A stretch of 6,815 bases of DNA from Clostridiales bacterium (GTDB lineage: Bacteria > Bacillota > Sulfobacillia > UBA995): contig DOZU01000235.1 of assembly GCA_003517845.1 (NCBI GenBank), positions 1-6,815 on the forward strand. The letters run 5' to 3'. The stretch's first letter is position 1. Every line of letters begins with the position of its first letter. The translations under genes and the position numbers were made by a program. Below, piece by piece: positions 6,519-6,815 of the stretch. Under the pieces are notes generated by a model that worked only from the letters and a program-made list of their open reading frames with translations, had not been told where the DNA came from and made no database searches.

Positions 6519-6815
6519 CACCGACAGCCACCTCCGCACCGCCACGCGTCGAGGGCCACGCGTTCTTCATCGGCATACATCTTGCCCCGCTGCACTTGCT
6601 CCTCGAAATCCACCTGGTGTCCATCGAATAGCGGTCCGTCGACACACCCGAACTTGACCTGACCGTTCACCGTCAATCGGCAAGCACCGCACATCCCCGT
6701 CCCATCGACCATGACCGGGTCGACGCTGACCAGGGTGGGCAGGCCCACTTTTCGAGTCAGGTCGGCAACCGCCCGCATCATGGCCATGGGGCCAATGGCG
6801 ATCACCTGGTCAATC
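6518..6815 (-). CDS. nfnA: NfnA-type FAD/[2Fe-2S] small subunit, C-terminal part (5' end outside window)
   Basis: Only the last 98 residues are present; the frame continues past the right edge. IDQVIAIGPMAMM at the start is the nucleotide-binding end of a ferredoxin-reductase-like domain. It is followed by VDGTGMCGACR and, 11 residues after the last Cys, the third Cys in FGCVDGP. This Asp-x4-Cys-x2-Cys-x11-Cys pattern matches the [2Fe-2S] site of NfnA/SudB, where one Asp and three Cys ligate the cluster; it differs from the four-Cys site of the related PyrK. GPLFDGHQVDF and the C-terminal MYADEE segment also fit. Its stop shares one base with the ATG of the next gene, as expected for a stoichiometric complex. 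Sulfide dehydrogenase or PyrK-like naming is possible, but the downstream partner favours NfnA. Confidence 0.88.
   Translation of the reverse strand, partial: IDQVIAIGPMAMMRAVADLTRKVGLPTLVSVDPVMVDGTGMCGACRLTVNGQVKFGCVDGPLFDGHQVDFEEQVQRGKMYADEERVALDAWRCGGGCR

Overview
The window is GC-rich bacterial DNA, roughly two-thirds G+C by eye. From about 6815 down to 1492 it holds a tightly packed minus-strand operon. In transcription order it encodes an NfnA-type flavoprotein fragment, an NfnB/GltA-type flavoprotein, FolD, XseA, XseB, an IspA-type prenyl diphosphate synthase and a divergent PAP2 (DUF212/YuiD-like) membrane protein. Genes overlap by 1-4 nt or are 3-16 nt apart, so translation is probably coupled. 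The folD-xseA-xseB-ispA order is typical of Firmicutes. The NfnAB-like pair and high GC suggest an anaerobic, possibly thermophilic, Clostridia- or Moorella-like lineage. This is inference; there is no rRNA or other marker here.

The operon joins redox and C1 chemistry (NfnAB and FolD), DNA processing (exonuclease VII) and isoprenoid precursor synthesis (IspA plus a membrane phosphatase-like protein). In extremophilic Firmicutes this same block is the known genomic home of OLE RNA, an ornate non-coding RNA of about 610 nt that lies just upstream of oapA and near dxs.

Positions 614-1447 carry, on the opposite strand, the C-terminal part of a P-loop ATPase-like gene that has no start codon and no N-terminal half. 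It looks like a remnant inserted into the operon, and it converges on the PAP2 gene.

Positions 1-600 contain no convincing protein gene but are dense in inverted repeats. On the minus strand these fold into at least six good hairpins, one closed by a GCAA (GNRA) tetraloop. Just upstream is a strong minus-strand promoter with an extended -10 element (602-630). I interpret 1 to about 596 as a structured RNA, most likely an OLE RNA homologue running to or past the left edge, with oapA predicted just outside. I rest this on context, length, strand and structure; I could not run a covariance-model search.
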